Below are positions 27,918 to 40,700 of a stretch of 64,000 nt of DNA, one piece after another (the stretch's first letter is position 1; the number at the start of each line of letters is the position of its first letter). The notes beneath the pieces are model-generated. The model made no database searches and was not told the origin of the DNA. It worked only from the letters and a program-made list of their open reading frames with translations. Source of the stretch: Albula goreensis (Eukaryota; Chordata; Actinopteri; Albuliformes; Albulidae); contig CM040753.1 of assembly GCA_022829145.1 (NCBI GenBank), positions 8,722,884 to 8,786,883 on the forward strand, given 5' to 3'. A program made the translations under genes and the position numbers.

Positions 27918-28551
27918 AGCACACACGTGCACGCACACAGAGAGGTGTTAGATGAACGCTATAGCGCCTCCTCAGACTCATAGCGTAGCTGCTGTTCAGT
28001 GTCCAGTATCTGCTCTTCACTGGAAAGAATCAGCAGTTCAGCCTCCATGTCACCATGGTCCCCAGAGGAAAATATTTTCGGGTGAAGGATCAGCTGAGAA
28101 GATTTCCCTGCTGACATTTCCTTCCTGGCACAGTGCTGGTTTCTCAGAGAGGCTAGCAGAGCTGGCACTGACATTGTGGCATCCACAAAGATAAGCACAG
28201 GATATGTGGCAGGGGTCCAATGTAGACTGCCATTGCACTGGGCCATATTAAAGGAGTTTTTTTTTATCCAAATGGTATCACAGACACCTGCATTTTTTAG
28301 TTTTGCTGTGATGCTGGTTGTAGAAATGCATGAAAGAGACAGAATGTGTGGATGTGTTTGATGTAATTAAACAGTACCTGTGATTATTGAACACAGTTGA
28401 TACATCTTGCCCCAGGTATTAGACATCTTATTTGTACTGATGAGCTGTGTTGGGTTCATTTTACGCTAACACAAAAACAATGCCTGTATATTACTCACAG
28501 GGATTGGTTAGCATCTGGTGGAGCTCCTGGTGTCTGATTACTGCTTCAGTG

Positions 28552-28632
<81 letters not shown>

Positions 28633-31600
28633 AAGTGCATGTGAGTGTGCATGCACGTGCATGTGCATGTGTGTTTGTGTTTGTGTTTGTGTTATGTATG
28701 TATGTTTTATTGCAACATGAGAGATTGAATGAAGAGATAAAGAGATACAGAACAGGTCAAATAGGTTTGCAGGTGCATCATTTAAAGGCAAAATGTTTCT
28801 TTTATTTAAATTAAATGTGTCTGATGGAGCTATCAAATATCATGATTGCATGTGCCAAACAAGGAAAACTGCATCAGGAAAAGTAAGTGAAAGTTCACTG
28901 ACAGGGATAACAGTGCAGAACACAGTCTGAAAATGAAAATATTAGCGTCCTGTCACAAACATTTTTACTGTGGTTTAAACCAGTTAGTTTTCAGTGGCAC
29001 ATGATAGCTCTGGCCATTTTGTGGGTTCTTGAAGCCCCTTCTCCCCCATGGTAACCTCTAAGAGATATCCACTGATTACTTGTACATTTTCCATAGCCCT
29101 CCCTTTGCAACATCAGGCCCTTGCAGGTCATGGGTGAGACCCGGAGGATTCAGGAATACGGAGGGGTTGACACGGGCCAGAGGTTTGACTCGGCCAGATT
29201 AGAGAGCGGGAGTTTGAGCAGCCCTTCAGGTCTGAGTGGGTGAGAGAGGAGAAAGCATTGGGTCTGGGCCTCCTGCCAGACCTTTCAGCACCTTCGCTCT
29301 GAAGGACAGCAGTGTTTGGCACCCCCTTAATCCTTTTAATGTCATCAATGAGACATTTAAAACGGTGGCATAGAGCACAGTGCTGAGGGGCATTTATAAA
29401 CATTTACACTGAGATGGTGTGGCATACTTAATCAGCAGAGTTCTCATAGTAGTCCAAGTCTATTTGCCATATTTCACACTGCAAGTAATGCTTTGCAATC
29501 TTGCATAAATGCTTCAGAGTGATTTTGGTCTCTTTGTATGCCGGTTAGATTTTTTTGTGATAAGCTTTTGATGTTTAATTACTTATTATAATAGTTTGAA
29601 GTAGTTTTATCATATTAATTGACATAGACATTTTTTTTGTGCTCAACCTTTGCTATTTATGTTCACAACCTGTATGCATGTGTCTGTCGTAGCAAATGAG
29701 CCATGCAGAATGTGCCGCCATTTGCATATCCTTTATGGTTGTTCATCTACAGTGTATTTCAGCTCATGAGTCTTTTAACTAGCACAATTACACTATAACA
29801 GAGGAAACCACCAAAATATATAAAGAGTGCAAGAACAAAGAAGTCCATTTCACAGACTCATGGAATTAGGTTTTATGAGTAATGTGAGTTAACATGTGAC
29901 TATTGATAGCCCTTCATGATAAACAAGTATGCCTACAACTTAAATTAACAAGAATCAAGCAAGCAAAGAGTGAGAGAAACCAAATGGTGGAAAAAGGAAA
30001 TATGGAGAATGTATTGATGTAATTGAGAAAACTACATGCATACCGAAAATACTGTGTGTAATTTTCATTTAGTAAAAATAGTGAACAATGCCTTTGATGA
30101 TCTAGTGTTTCTTGAGCAGGATTTGATTGCATAAGTTCCCAGGTAAAATTGATGTTAGATCGTAGAGTGGAAATGACCTAGTGCATTATTTGTAATGAAA
30201 AGTAAGAGCTTTGTTTACTTTGTGTTGTCAATCATTGCTTTGGAGAGTTGAAAAGAATACAACTGATTTAAAATGGTCAATAGCATTTATATAGCAGTCA
30301 AAATTAGATCATTTATTTGTGTTATTGTAGAACACCTCCATATAAAAAAGTACTAAAATCTGTATTTTTTTTTTATTTTATATTAATGAGGTATTACTCA
30401 GGCATATGCTGATTGTTTACTGATGGGTGTGTAGAAGTTCCAAAGCTTCAGAATATATGCATGTGTTAAGTGTGATAAGTTCATTTATAAATGTAATATA
30501 TTGAAATAGTGGATATCACCAGACTTTTCAGTAGGGCTTCAGTATTTCCATTTTCACAGTTTAATATGAAGTTCTTTAAATGTGTTATGCTCATTTTTTC
30601 TCACTAATGTTAATCATGATTTTTGTTAAAAGACTTCATATGACAACACAATTCTGTTTTAGTATGTTACATTTTACTAGAGACAAGCTTCGGAACATGT
30701 TTTTTACATTACACAATGGAGTAGTGTGTGTGTCTGAATTCCATTTTAATTGAATTGCAGATGCCCTTGAAGAGAAAAATGTCATTATATGTTTAGTTTT
30801 GATTTAGTTTTGACCTGTGTTTTGTATGATTTCATGTATCATACTTACACAGCAACACATTACATCTTCTATAATACAGCAGTCAGGGTGTGCTTTGTTT
30901 CAACTTTTTAGGCCAGTAGTTTCTTTGTTTTGCTTTTGCCCAGATGCACCGTGTTGGCCGCAGCGCTGAGAGAGAGCGGAGCTCCCATGGGGGGTGACCG
31001 CTGCCTGTAGACCCGCATTCACACTTTAACCGCTGCCCTGAGCTGTGCACATGCTCACCACTACAGCCAATCCCCAGAGACTGTGCTGCAGTACGCTCTC
31101 TGATCTTTTTTTTAACTGGCCATTGAGATGCCTGTTTACATCCTTTAAGTCACTGCTGTCAAATGCTGGGGTTTGCACCACCGTCTGCCTCACAGCAAAG
31201 CTTGTTTTGGCTGTTTAATACTCGGCAGTTGGCAACGGCCGAGGTTAAGCCGATAATTATGACACAAAACAACATGCGTGGGGTCAAGATTGTGTGAAAG
31301 CAGTGCTCACAGGTTGCGAACATCTGCTAAACAGTGTGAGTTCAATTTAGAGGGCCTCTGTAGCGAAAATGAAAGCATAGGCTGTTTGTGAATGGGAAAA
31401 TACCGCCAATGTGAAAAAGGAACGGCACAGGTGGTTCCATCAAAGGCATGTTCAGCTCTAAGGTCAACTAACAAAGCTTCTCTTTCACCAGTTTCCCTCT
31501 TCCTTCAGTACATTTATTTTATATTATGTGTTTAGTCTAAATTAATGAAGCTGCAGTCATCTAATGTGGACAAAGCATGAACAAGAATCAATATATTCCT

Positions 31601-31687
31601 TTATAATGAAGAATGAATGTATCTGTACAGCTAGGTTTCCTTAATCTGTCTGCCACAGCTCTAATTAAGGCAAGGCTAAGACTATCT

Positions 31688-31779
<92 letters not shown>

Positions 31780-34700
31780 ACACTCACACACTCACATTCA
31801 CACTCACACACACACACACACACACACATTCACACACACACACACACACATTTTGTGACAATATGTTGTCATCTTATTTTGTTATTGACGTATTTAGTGC
31901 AGTTACATGACTTTCTGTTCATATATTAGGCCAACTGTGTCTTTAGCTTTCAAATGCAATAACAATATGCATTTCGTTCTCTTTATCGAGACTAACAAGA
32001 CCAAATGAGGAAACAATGCCTTTTATAATGATTATATCACATAGCTTTAAAGTTTATGGAGTTTCCACAATCCCTGCTAAGGAGTTTTACATCAGTAAGA
32101 TATACACATGCTGAAACAAGAGATACTGTAGGAATAAACTATGTATATCCATGTGTAATAAAAGAAATAAAGAACTGATTGTGTCTTGCAGGACTTTGCT
32201 GATTCAATATTCCGCTTGGTGACAGAGAAACACCAGGAGCTGCTAGACAGCTGCTCTCCCTTGCATGCACGTCACAAAGTCTTGGCAGGAATCGTAATGA
32301 CCAGAGGTATGGCAAATTTTATTGACTTTCATATCACAGTGAATTATTGAACAAGTCCAATATACCAAGAACTAGTGCATCCTTGTTCACCTGCAGAGTA
32401 CAGCATTAGAATAGTTCCAGGATTGACATTAAATATTTACAATGATTCTGTATGAAAAGGGAAGGCATTGCTATATCCATGTCAGTCAACAAAATATCAC
32501 AATGTGTGTTTAACTGTTCATATGGGACTGTAAATTGCTCAAGCATGATGTTGAATAAATGCCATTCAAATGGTATTCTAATTCTTAAATATTTCTGAAG
32601 GTCGTGGGATTTATCAATTGATTATTTTGCTGTTTTTTGCGCTTATAGATTTGTCTGAATGTCTGTGTCTTTTTTTGGGGTGTTTTTTTTTTCTAGCAGG
32701 TGATTGGCTTAAAAATGGCCATTCTTGAATTTTCTGTCTTTTATTTATGTCAAGAGCTTTATCTTTTGGCCCCACGAGGCAGTCATGGGGTCAGTTCTGG
32801 ATCACTATCTCAGTTCTTCTTTGAGGACTGCAGCTCATCAATTTTGACTTCAATAAAAATTGTGCTCGCCTTGACCTAATCCAATTCCACTCTTCCTCCT
32901 GACTCCAATAATTGGTCTGTTTGTTTATTAATAAGAGCGTTATCTTCAAAGATCCAGACACGGGCTACGCGAGTATTTGTGGTGAGCTAGCAGACACAAA
33001 CTTGACAGAAACACTGGGGGCTCCATTCCCATTTCTGAAGATGTATTGGATGTTACAGACTTCTGCATGCACCACCAGAATATCAATATGGGCAAAACTT
33101 TGAATCATACGACTCCCTTAATCAAAGCCTGTGCAGGGGTTTTAGCCTGGGTGAGAGTATCCAGCTCTGGATACTTATTTGTGTATTTCATCTATGCATG
33201 GAGAAAGACAGACCGTTGCACATATGCCAAAAAGTATAAATAATCGAATTTAAATCTATCCAGGCACTGATCCTGGGAGATAGAGGGTTGTTCAATACGT
33301 AAAATGTACAAAGTGATGTTGAGGCAATGCATAACAAACCAAGCAGAATGGAAAAAAAAATCATGCACTTCTTTATATAGGAAGAGCTCAAATGATTATA
33401 TTCAGAGTGAGTCTGCTGCTCTCATGGTGAGGGTGAAATAAAGTGGGATTAAAGTCGAATGTTTCAGAGGGAGAGAAAGAACTGAGGACATGACTGAAAA
33501 GGAGAATAATCGCTCTGTTTGTTGTGGTCAGCTGTCAAGTATTCTCGTTTCATTTTAACTTTTCTTATTATTTACTTCACTTAACTTTTGATATTTACTG
33601 TTGCATACTGATTAATATTTGGAAGCTTTGGATATTTGAAGACAGGCTGGGGTGGTGGCATCAATCTTTTTAACACTGGGGGGGCTTGAAATGATGTTAT
33701 TTGTGACAGATTAAAGTGAAAATATGCTGCTCGGAATGTAGAAGGGTAGTGCTATTTTTTGGTACCATTTTGGCTCATGATTTTAAAGATTTATTTCCAG
33801 AGTTGCTCCCTTATGATAATGTGCAACATTTTGACCTCGTTTTATTTTACAACCTTTCGCAATGAAAGAACAACATATAAAGGATCATTTTATGAGGGTC
33901 CTTTAGCTTAATGGAATGTAAATGAGTTCATCAACACTGACCTTGACAAGTTCATTTTATTCATGGCTAAAATCATTTTAATGCTAATTTACAGTTCTAA
34001 AAAATAATTGCTTATTACCAAAACATATTTCTGTCTGTCCTGAAATATATTTAAAAAACTTAGTAGACAGAACGCTTAAGCCTGAAAAGTTGTTGAGTTC
34101 TGCTTTCATTAATTTTGCGGGTGTATAGCAGATGAAAGTATTGGTAAGCTGATTTTCCAGTAATTTCTCTGTCTGAAGGGAGAATGAAAGCCTGTCTGTA
34201 ATGGTTCCTTATGAAATGATTGCCTCATAAAGTAATTGATGAACTGCGTTTTTAAAACAAAACTCATTTGGAAAATGCCCGTTTAATGGTACTTATTAAC
34301 CTCACTTCAGGAGAAAGGGCTTCCCCCAGTAGAACTGCTCTTCCTACTGTAAACACCATAAATTACCAGCGTTCAGTTTAATGTAGCGTGGTTGTCGAGC
34401 AGCCATCTTCCAGCCGCTTCCTCCCCTGCTCTCCTGGCCCAGGGCCTCCTAAGAGAGGACTGTGTGAGTGACACAGACACAGCACTGAACCAAGGCAGCG
34501 ACAGACTGCAAGCTGGGATTTCATTTTAGAGAAGTGGCAAGTTGTCCACAACTTCTCATAGCAAATGTAAAGTAAGCGTTATATCTCTGTGATTCGTTTA
34601 CTGTCATGTATACGAAAGAAAAACAATCTAGGAATTTGACTGTAACTTTTAGATTCTGATCTGAATTTTTTTGATAACTTTTTGATATCAAAAACCTTTG

Positions 34701-37700
34701 CGGTTTCAATGGATTGGCCTTTGATGATTGTGCAATATGCATATATGTTGCTAGTTGGCACACACAGTGGGTGATTTAAAGTGAATTTTGTAGGATGAGA
34801 GAGCCACGTTGCCTAGTGATTATACCATTGACTCTGCTCTTCCTTTGATAGTGTTCAGAAATCAGGTGTTGTGTTTTCATGATTGTAGCCCACATTTACT
34901 TGGGTAATAGCCATCCAACTTTTTCTTTGTGAGGCTTACAATTATTCTCATTTTAAAAGAAATAGGCCTGTTAGCTGCACTTCCCTTTCAGTGTGCAAGA
35001 GACCAAGGGGACCTCCGCTGCAATTTCATGCAGAGATGAAGTATGGGGAAAATTATTGCATGCTTTTTGACTGCAAAAATTGATCTAAACAATTGCTAAG
35101 TGGAACAGCAGAGAGGGGAAGAAAGTGAAATAGTGTGTGGTCATGCTCCTTTCAACTCATATTATAACCCAGAACAAACTGATGCTTTGAGGTAATGTTG
35201 AATATGAATTAGGCCCAAAGAGTGCTGCCAGGACTTGCTGGGCAGGACCTGGTGCTGGCTGGAGGAGAAGGAGACACAGGCGCGTGTACTGTTTTGAGAG
35301 TGCCTTGCATAAATCTCCTGGGTTCTGGCATGGATTCTGGGGATCATTCTGAAGTGCTACAGCCGTAGCCCCTCTCAGATTGATTGTATTAGCAGGGTTC
35401 TTATGCCGACGTGTGTGAGAGCATCACTCATGCTGGATTTGTTTTGCCATAGACTCTCTGACTGTCACTCCCAAGATTTGTTCCCACCCTAGTTTTTCTA
35501 GCTCCAGCCAGAACGGTCATAATTCACCTTGTATCAAGGAGTAAATTCAAATCACATGCACGTGGTCCCCTAACTCTCCCTGATGTACAGCCTCAAGAAT
35601 GGCATAATGACAGCGGGAATGCAAACATAATGGCCTCATTTTTTTCACTGATGAGTTCTGTAAGTTTGTTTGTCATACCATGTTGCAGGTATATATTTTT
35701 ATATATAAAGCTGCATTTGGTGGGGTTTTCATCCAGTGCCAGCGGAATATAGATTCTCTGTGAAGATATATATGAAAATATGCTTGTCTTATTTTCTAAA
35801 TTATTTAACCAGGAAAGAATGAAAGCCTGTCCTGTCTTATAGTGAATGAAATTTCAGTTTTTCCTTATGGTAACTGTTCTTTTTTGTATCTGCCTTGTAT
35901 AAACTCAAGGATGCGGTCACCAACCCTGCACTCGCTCAGTATGTGTCTCTGATTTGTGTTTCTGATGGAGAACAGATACTTTGCAAAGGTATTGTCTCTT
36001 TTCAGCTTTCAGGTAGAAATTCAGCTGACTAGTTATTTGTGCTGTTCTGAGAAAGGTGTAGTTAGTTTGGGTTCAAAAATGAGTAAGCTTCAGTACCAGC
36101 TGACTGGAAGTGTTCACTCCTTAGGGCTTGATTTGGTACTTGGATTTAAGATTACTGAAGAATGTAATGCTCTTTCTCACATTTATCACACATATGTCAC
36201 CAGCCTAAGTCATTTATGAAAGTTTTTCTTCATTTTTGTTAAACCATTTAATGGTTAATATAAAGCTGAAATGCAAAAAAACTGATCACTCAACATCAAA
36301 ATAAAAGGGACATAAAAGTCTCTGTCTCACTCCCTCTTTTCCTTATTTTTCTCTCTTTTTTTCTCTTTCACTCTGTCTCTGTGAAGGTGATGCACCCTTG
36401 TGTGCAATGCCATCTGGACCATTGGAGATAAAAGTTCATACGCTACACTTTGCCTCCAGGTCTGGCCAAACCACTGAACCCTGAATTTTGAAAAAGATTG
36501 AGAGATTTTGTGGGTCTGAACAGAGAGTAGGGCTAAGCATGCTGAGCCGAGCCGTCACACTCTCATGCTCCGTCCTGTCAGGAATCCTGGCCAAGCTTTC
36601 GCCCTGTTTTTCAATTACAATCAAAGAAATAGCTTAGACACTGGCAGGTGTGGGGGTTTATGCTCGCTTGTAGTTTTTTTTGCTGGACATACAAGAATTA
36701 TATCTAAAAATCTGACTTTTTTCATCAAAAAATCTGACTTTTGATGTCAAATTCATACAATGTTTACATTGTGCTGTGCTTAACCTGCAAACAATAGAGG
36801 TAGAGATCCTGGGTGGTGCATGTGGAGGTCATAATTCACATATTGAGTTTTACTAGCACTCACTAAAGGTCAAGTGAGTGCAGCCGACTGGGCTTAGAGT
36901 TCCAAATATTTGTGGCCTACAGTATAGTCTCCATTTACTGTCAGAAATTAAGCTATCACTCTGTTACCAAATACAATATTTTCTTCCTTTATGAACACAT
37001 TTCTAAGATCTTTTCAGTCATGAGTCATGTGTTGCCTTGGTTGACAGGGATCACAGACTGTCAAAATAGGGAAATTAAAATGCTACTGAGTTTTTTTTTT
37101 TTTTTTTTTTTTTGCATCTGCAAGGGTACTTTCACATAAGTATGTACAAAACCTCAGGATCAAGGATGGTTTTTAATACCGGACATTCCAGATTACTGAA
37201 AGTGATGTAAAAGTAAAATTTTAAAACAATTTCAATTCTGTATTGACTTAAATAATTGCCTAAATAATTGTTGCATTATTTTTGTGTAGGCTACCAAAAA
37301 TCAAAAAACAGGAACAGGAGTTCCTTAAATAGCAGGGGCTAATAAATGAAGAAATATGCTATTTGTCTTTTGCTCTCAAAACTGAAAACATACAAACTAT
37401 GTACAGGGGTCCTCGACCTCACTTATGAATGAGTTCCGTTCCTACGACTTGTCGTAAGCCGATTTTCGACGTAAGGTGGAATTTATACCTAAATTATACC
37501 TAAATTAACACCTTAAGTCACTCACACTGTACACACAACACATGAAGGAAATATGACATACAGTAATTAAATGAAACATTAATTTTTAAAAAAAGAGAGA
37601 CAATTTCTTGTCTTTATTTCTGTGGTCTTATTTATGAACCAAACCACTTAGGTAGAAAAAGGTTTTTAAGTAATTTATGGGAGTGCGTCGTAACCACGAA

Positions 37701-40700
37701 ACAACGTAACTCGAGACCGTCGTAACCTGAGGACCTCCTGTATTGAAATGGTAAAAGGGATATGTATACTTCAGAGAAGCTGAAAGCTAATAGCCAGGAA
37801 AAGGACAAGATAGAAAGGAAGAGATTGCAAGAATTGCTGGCTAACAAATTATTAGCCTCATTTATTAGCAACCAATGTTTAAATGAATATTCTTTCACAA
37901 TATTGCTAGGACATGTGCCTTTCTCCAATTATCAATGTGCAATATTATAATAATCTGGGTTAATGCTATTTTTACATCATGAATAAGTCACAAATACAAT
38001 AGTGATGGTTTAAACCTGTTCATTTATCATTCACTTTGTTTTTACTTAACCATTACAACTAGGTGTAAGCCAAGCAGTCAGTCAGTGGTTTGTCTTTGAG
38101 TTTCAGGTGCTAACACTGTTGTGTACCAAAGAAAAGGGCTAAATCCAGTCATAGTATTGCAAAAACATAACTACACTTTTATGTACTGTAAAGCAGTCGT
38201 GAACTCTACAAAACATGATACTGTGTTTCATAGCAATAGATTATTTTATTACTCCTGTTATAATTCATTGTTGTGTTTATTAATAATTATTAATTTAATA
38301 ACATACTCTTGCCTTTTTAATGCTGAGACTTGGGTTTATTTTTTAAATACTGTTAAATACATGACATGCAATAATTTAATTTACTGTTTTCAAGTATTTT
38401 TGAAATCAATAAATATGTCTTCCCCTATATCTCCCTCATTATTAGTAATAAATGTAACTTACCTGTAGGAATTTCATACTAACCCCCGCCCCCTCTGTCT
38501 TTTCTCTCTCTCTCTCATTTATTAGGTTTGGACCTCAGACTTGCACAAGTGGTAGCTATATCAACTGGCACAAAATGCATCAACGGAGAATATATCAGTG
38601 ACCAAGGACTGGTGGTCAATGACTGTCATGCAGAAATAGTTGCTCGGAGAGCGCTAGTCCGCTTCCTTTACTCTCAGCTGGAGCTGTTTTTAAGGTAATA
38701 CGTCCTTGCTTAATTACATCCTTGCTTATTATCAACAACAGTGGCTATGTCACAAATTACCTTATAAAAATGAACATTGTAAAGAATAGTTTTTCAGACT
38801 GAAAGGGATTTTTCCATATATAGATTATACAACTATATAGCTTATTAAAGTCAAAATTAATTTGTCTGAAGTGTCCATTAAAAGCACTATAATAAAAAGT
38901 AAATTATATCAAGTTAAATGACATTCTAAGTGTGTCTTACATGTTTTTGTTGTCTTTTCCCTCTGAATGTTATGCACAATAATTATCTCTCTAATTAGCA
39001 CCATGGTAACAGTACAGGTTCATAAACCAAATACACTCCAATAATTAAGTCCCATAAACCATAATTACAGAAAAGCCTATCCCCAGCTAAAGATAAATGA
39101 TTGAGTCTGAGATGAATTTTACCTTAATGTATGTTTTTTTAAATCTTTTCAGAAAGATCCCTTTTTCAGATTCATGTTGATTTCTCTATATTTAAACATG
39201 GCATTTTGCTGCACGTGCCTTTTTATTCATCCACTTGTTGCCACAAGGAAACAATCTTACCTGCCAGTTGTGGTGTTAGCCACCGTCACAAACTGCAGCT
39301 TTTACCCAGCCATCAGCGCTGGTAAATGGACCGACTGATGTGGCAGATCAGTCGAAATAACAACTATCTCCTTTAATGCCATATTTGCATATACAAAATT
39401 GACCTTCGTCATCCAACAAAGCACAGTCCCATGCAGCTCTGCATAAAATCAGGTCTTGTGGCTCAGCTGATGATCTAATAGGAAGAGAATTCACAAGAAA
39501 AGATTATGCAAAATGCCAATAATACCATACCATATTGAATAATATAATTGTTTTTTTTTTCATGTGTGATTGAGAATAAATTTTCCAGTGAAATATAGTT
39601 CACATTGTTGGGTCATGAAATATGAAAATAAATCATTGACAGGTACGACGCTGTGAAATCAGCAGGACATCTCACCTGTCCTAGCATGCCATTTCACGAG
39701 CATACACGGGCCAGGCTTAATATAAAAAACATACCTACTATTCCTTAAGGAGTTATGTGTATCTAATTTGGCAGTCCAAACTAAATAAAATACAGGCGCT
39801 TCTGTAAATTTGTGAAAGCAGTATTGTATGTAGCTATGGGCAGTGATTTATTGTGAGAATAATGACATGAAATAGCATGTGAAATGTGCAGATAGGCATG
39901 TTCCAAATAAAACTGTAAATGGACTGCTTACACACCAGATGTGAATCTGTTAAGCCAGGCCATGTGCGTTTACACTTTAATGGAAATACTGTATTTTGAT
40001 ATTAATGCTTAGAAAATAATGTGACTGACACATGGAAGAAAAAGGAAAAAGTATTCACCAAAAAAAAAAATTTTTTTCAAGTTTGATTATTGAATGTAAG
40101 AGCAAACGGCTTGGCAGTTGGATTGGATTGGGCCCTCAGTGTTCATTGTTACCTTGTTACTTGTTATTATCGACCAGCAGCAGCACAAAAGCCATGTATT
40201 CTGGTGAAGGGTGAGAATGGAGTTCATTTCCTCCCCTGTTGGCTGTACAAAGAGCGTGTAGGTTAAAGTGCTATTATTTCCCCCTCAGAAGTGATTTATC
40301 CTCTGCTTGCTCAGGCAGAGTAATGTGGAGAAGCTGCTATGACAAATAAATAAAGAACTGGAGTCAGGGGAGCACTACCGTTTATTACGGCGTTTTGTTC
40401 TTCACAACAAGAGCAGCGGAGAATCTCCACAAGAAACAGCATGCAGGAACTCCCAACTGGAGTGGACACAGTTCGTGCACTGCTCAGCGGCCTTCTCAAA
40501 CTCACCTCAGCCTCCCTTTCCTTACTCTTCTATTCTAAAATTTCTCATTTTGCTCATTGTCTCTCTGAAGCAAAAGAAGAGAGGACTGGGAGCAGTCGAT
40601 CTTCGTCCGAGAGAAGGAAGTGGGCTTTCGACTGAAAGACGACATCCTGTTCCATATGTACATCAGCACATCGCCCTGTGGGGATGCCCGCCTCAACTCC

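Larger units (their letters stand above)
10409..32191 (+). other. adarb2: adarb2 intron 3 (21.8 kb)
   Basis: Largest intron, donor GTGAGC and acceptor TTGCAG. No coding exon was recognised in it. It holds a GATC-rich palindromic block (11739-11770), a LINE-derived fossil (about 14160-14670), a long foldback (19416-19611), AC and GT arrays (27870-27914, 28555-28630, 31684-31850) and short homopolymer runs. GC-richer islands at about 11280-11900, 16460-16680, 16860-17240 and 22840-23260 are possible regulatory sequence; I cannot test conservation here. The remaining sequence is AT-rich with nothing I can name. Confidence 0.9.
32307..38525 (+). other. adarb2: adarb2 intron 4
   Basis: 6219 bases, GT-AG. 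It holds a T-run (37091-37113) and a TA-flanked MITE (37404-37740). A short tandem repeat of an AAAAATCTGACTTTT unit sits at about 36704-36742. The last 60 bases before exon 5 are rich in C and T, as expected of an acceptor tract. No other gene is seen. Confidence 0.9.

Noticed and set aside
40320..40450. Possible solo LTR (AAATAAATAAAG followed by a segment ending TTCTTCACA)
   Set aside because: No TG start with a matching duplication could be fixed, so I did not list it as a mobile element.
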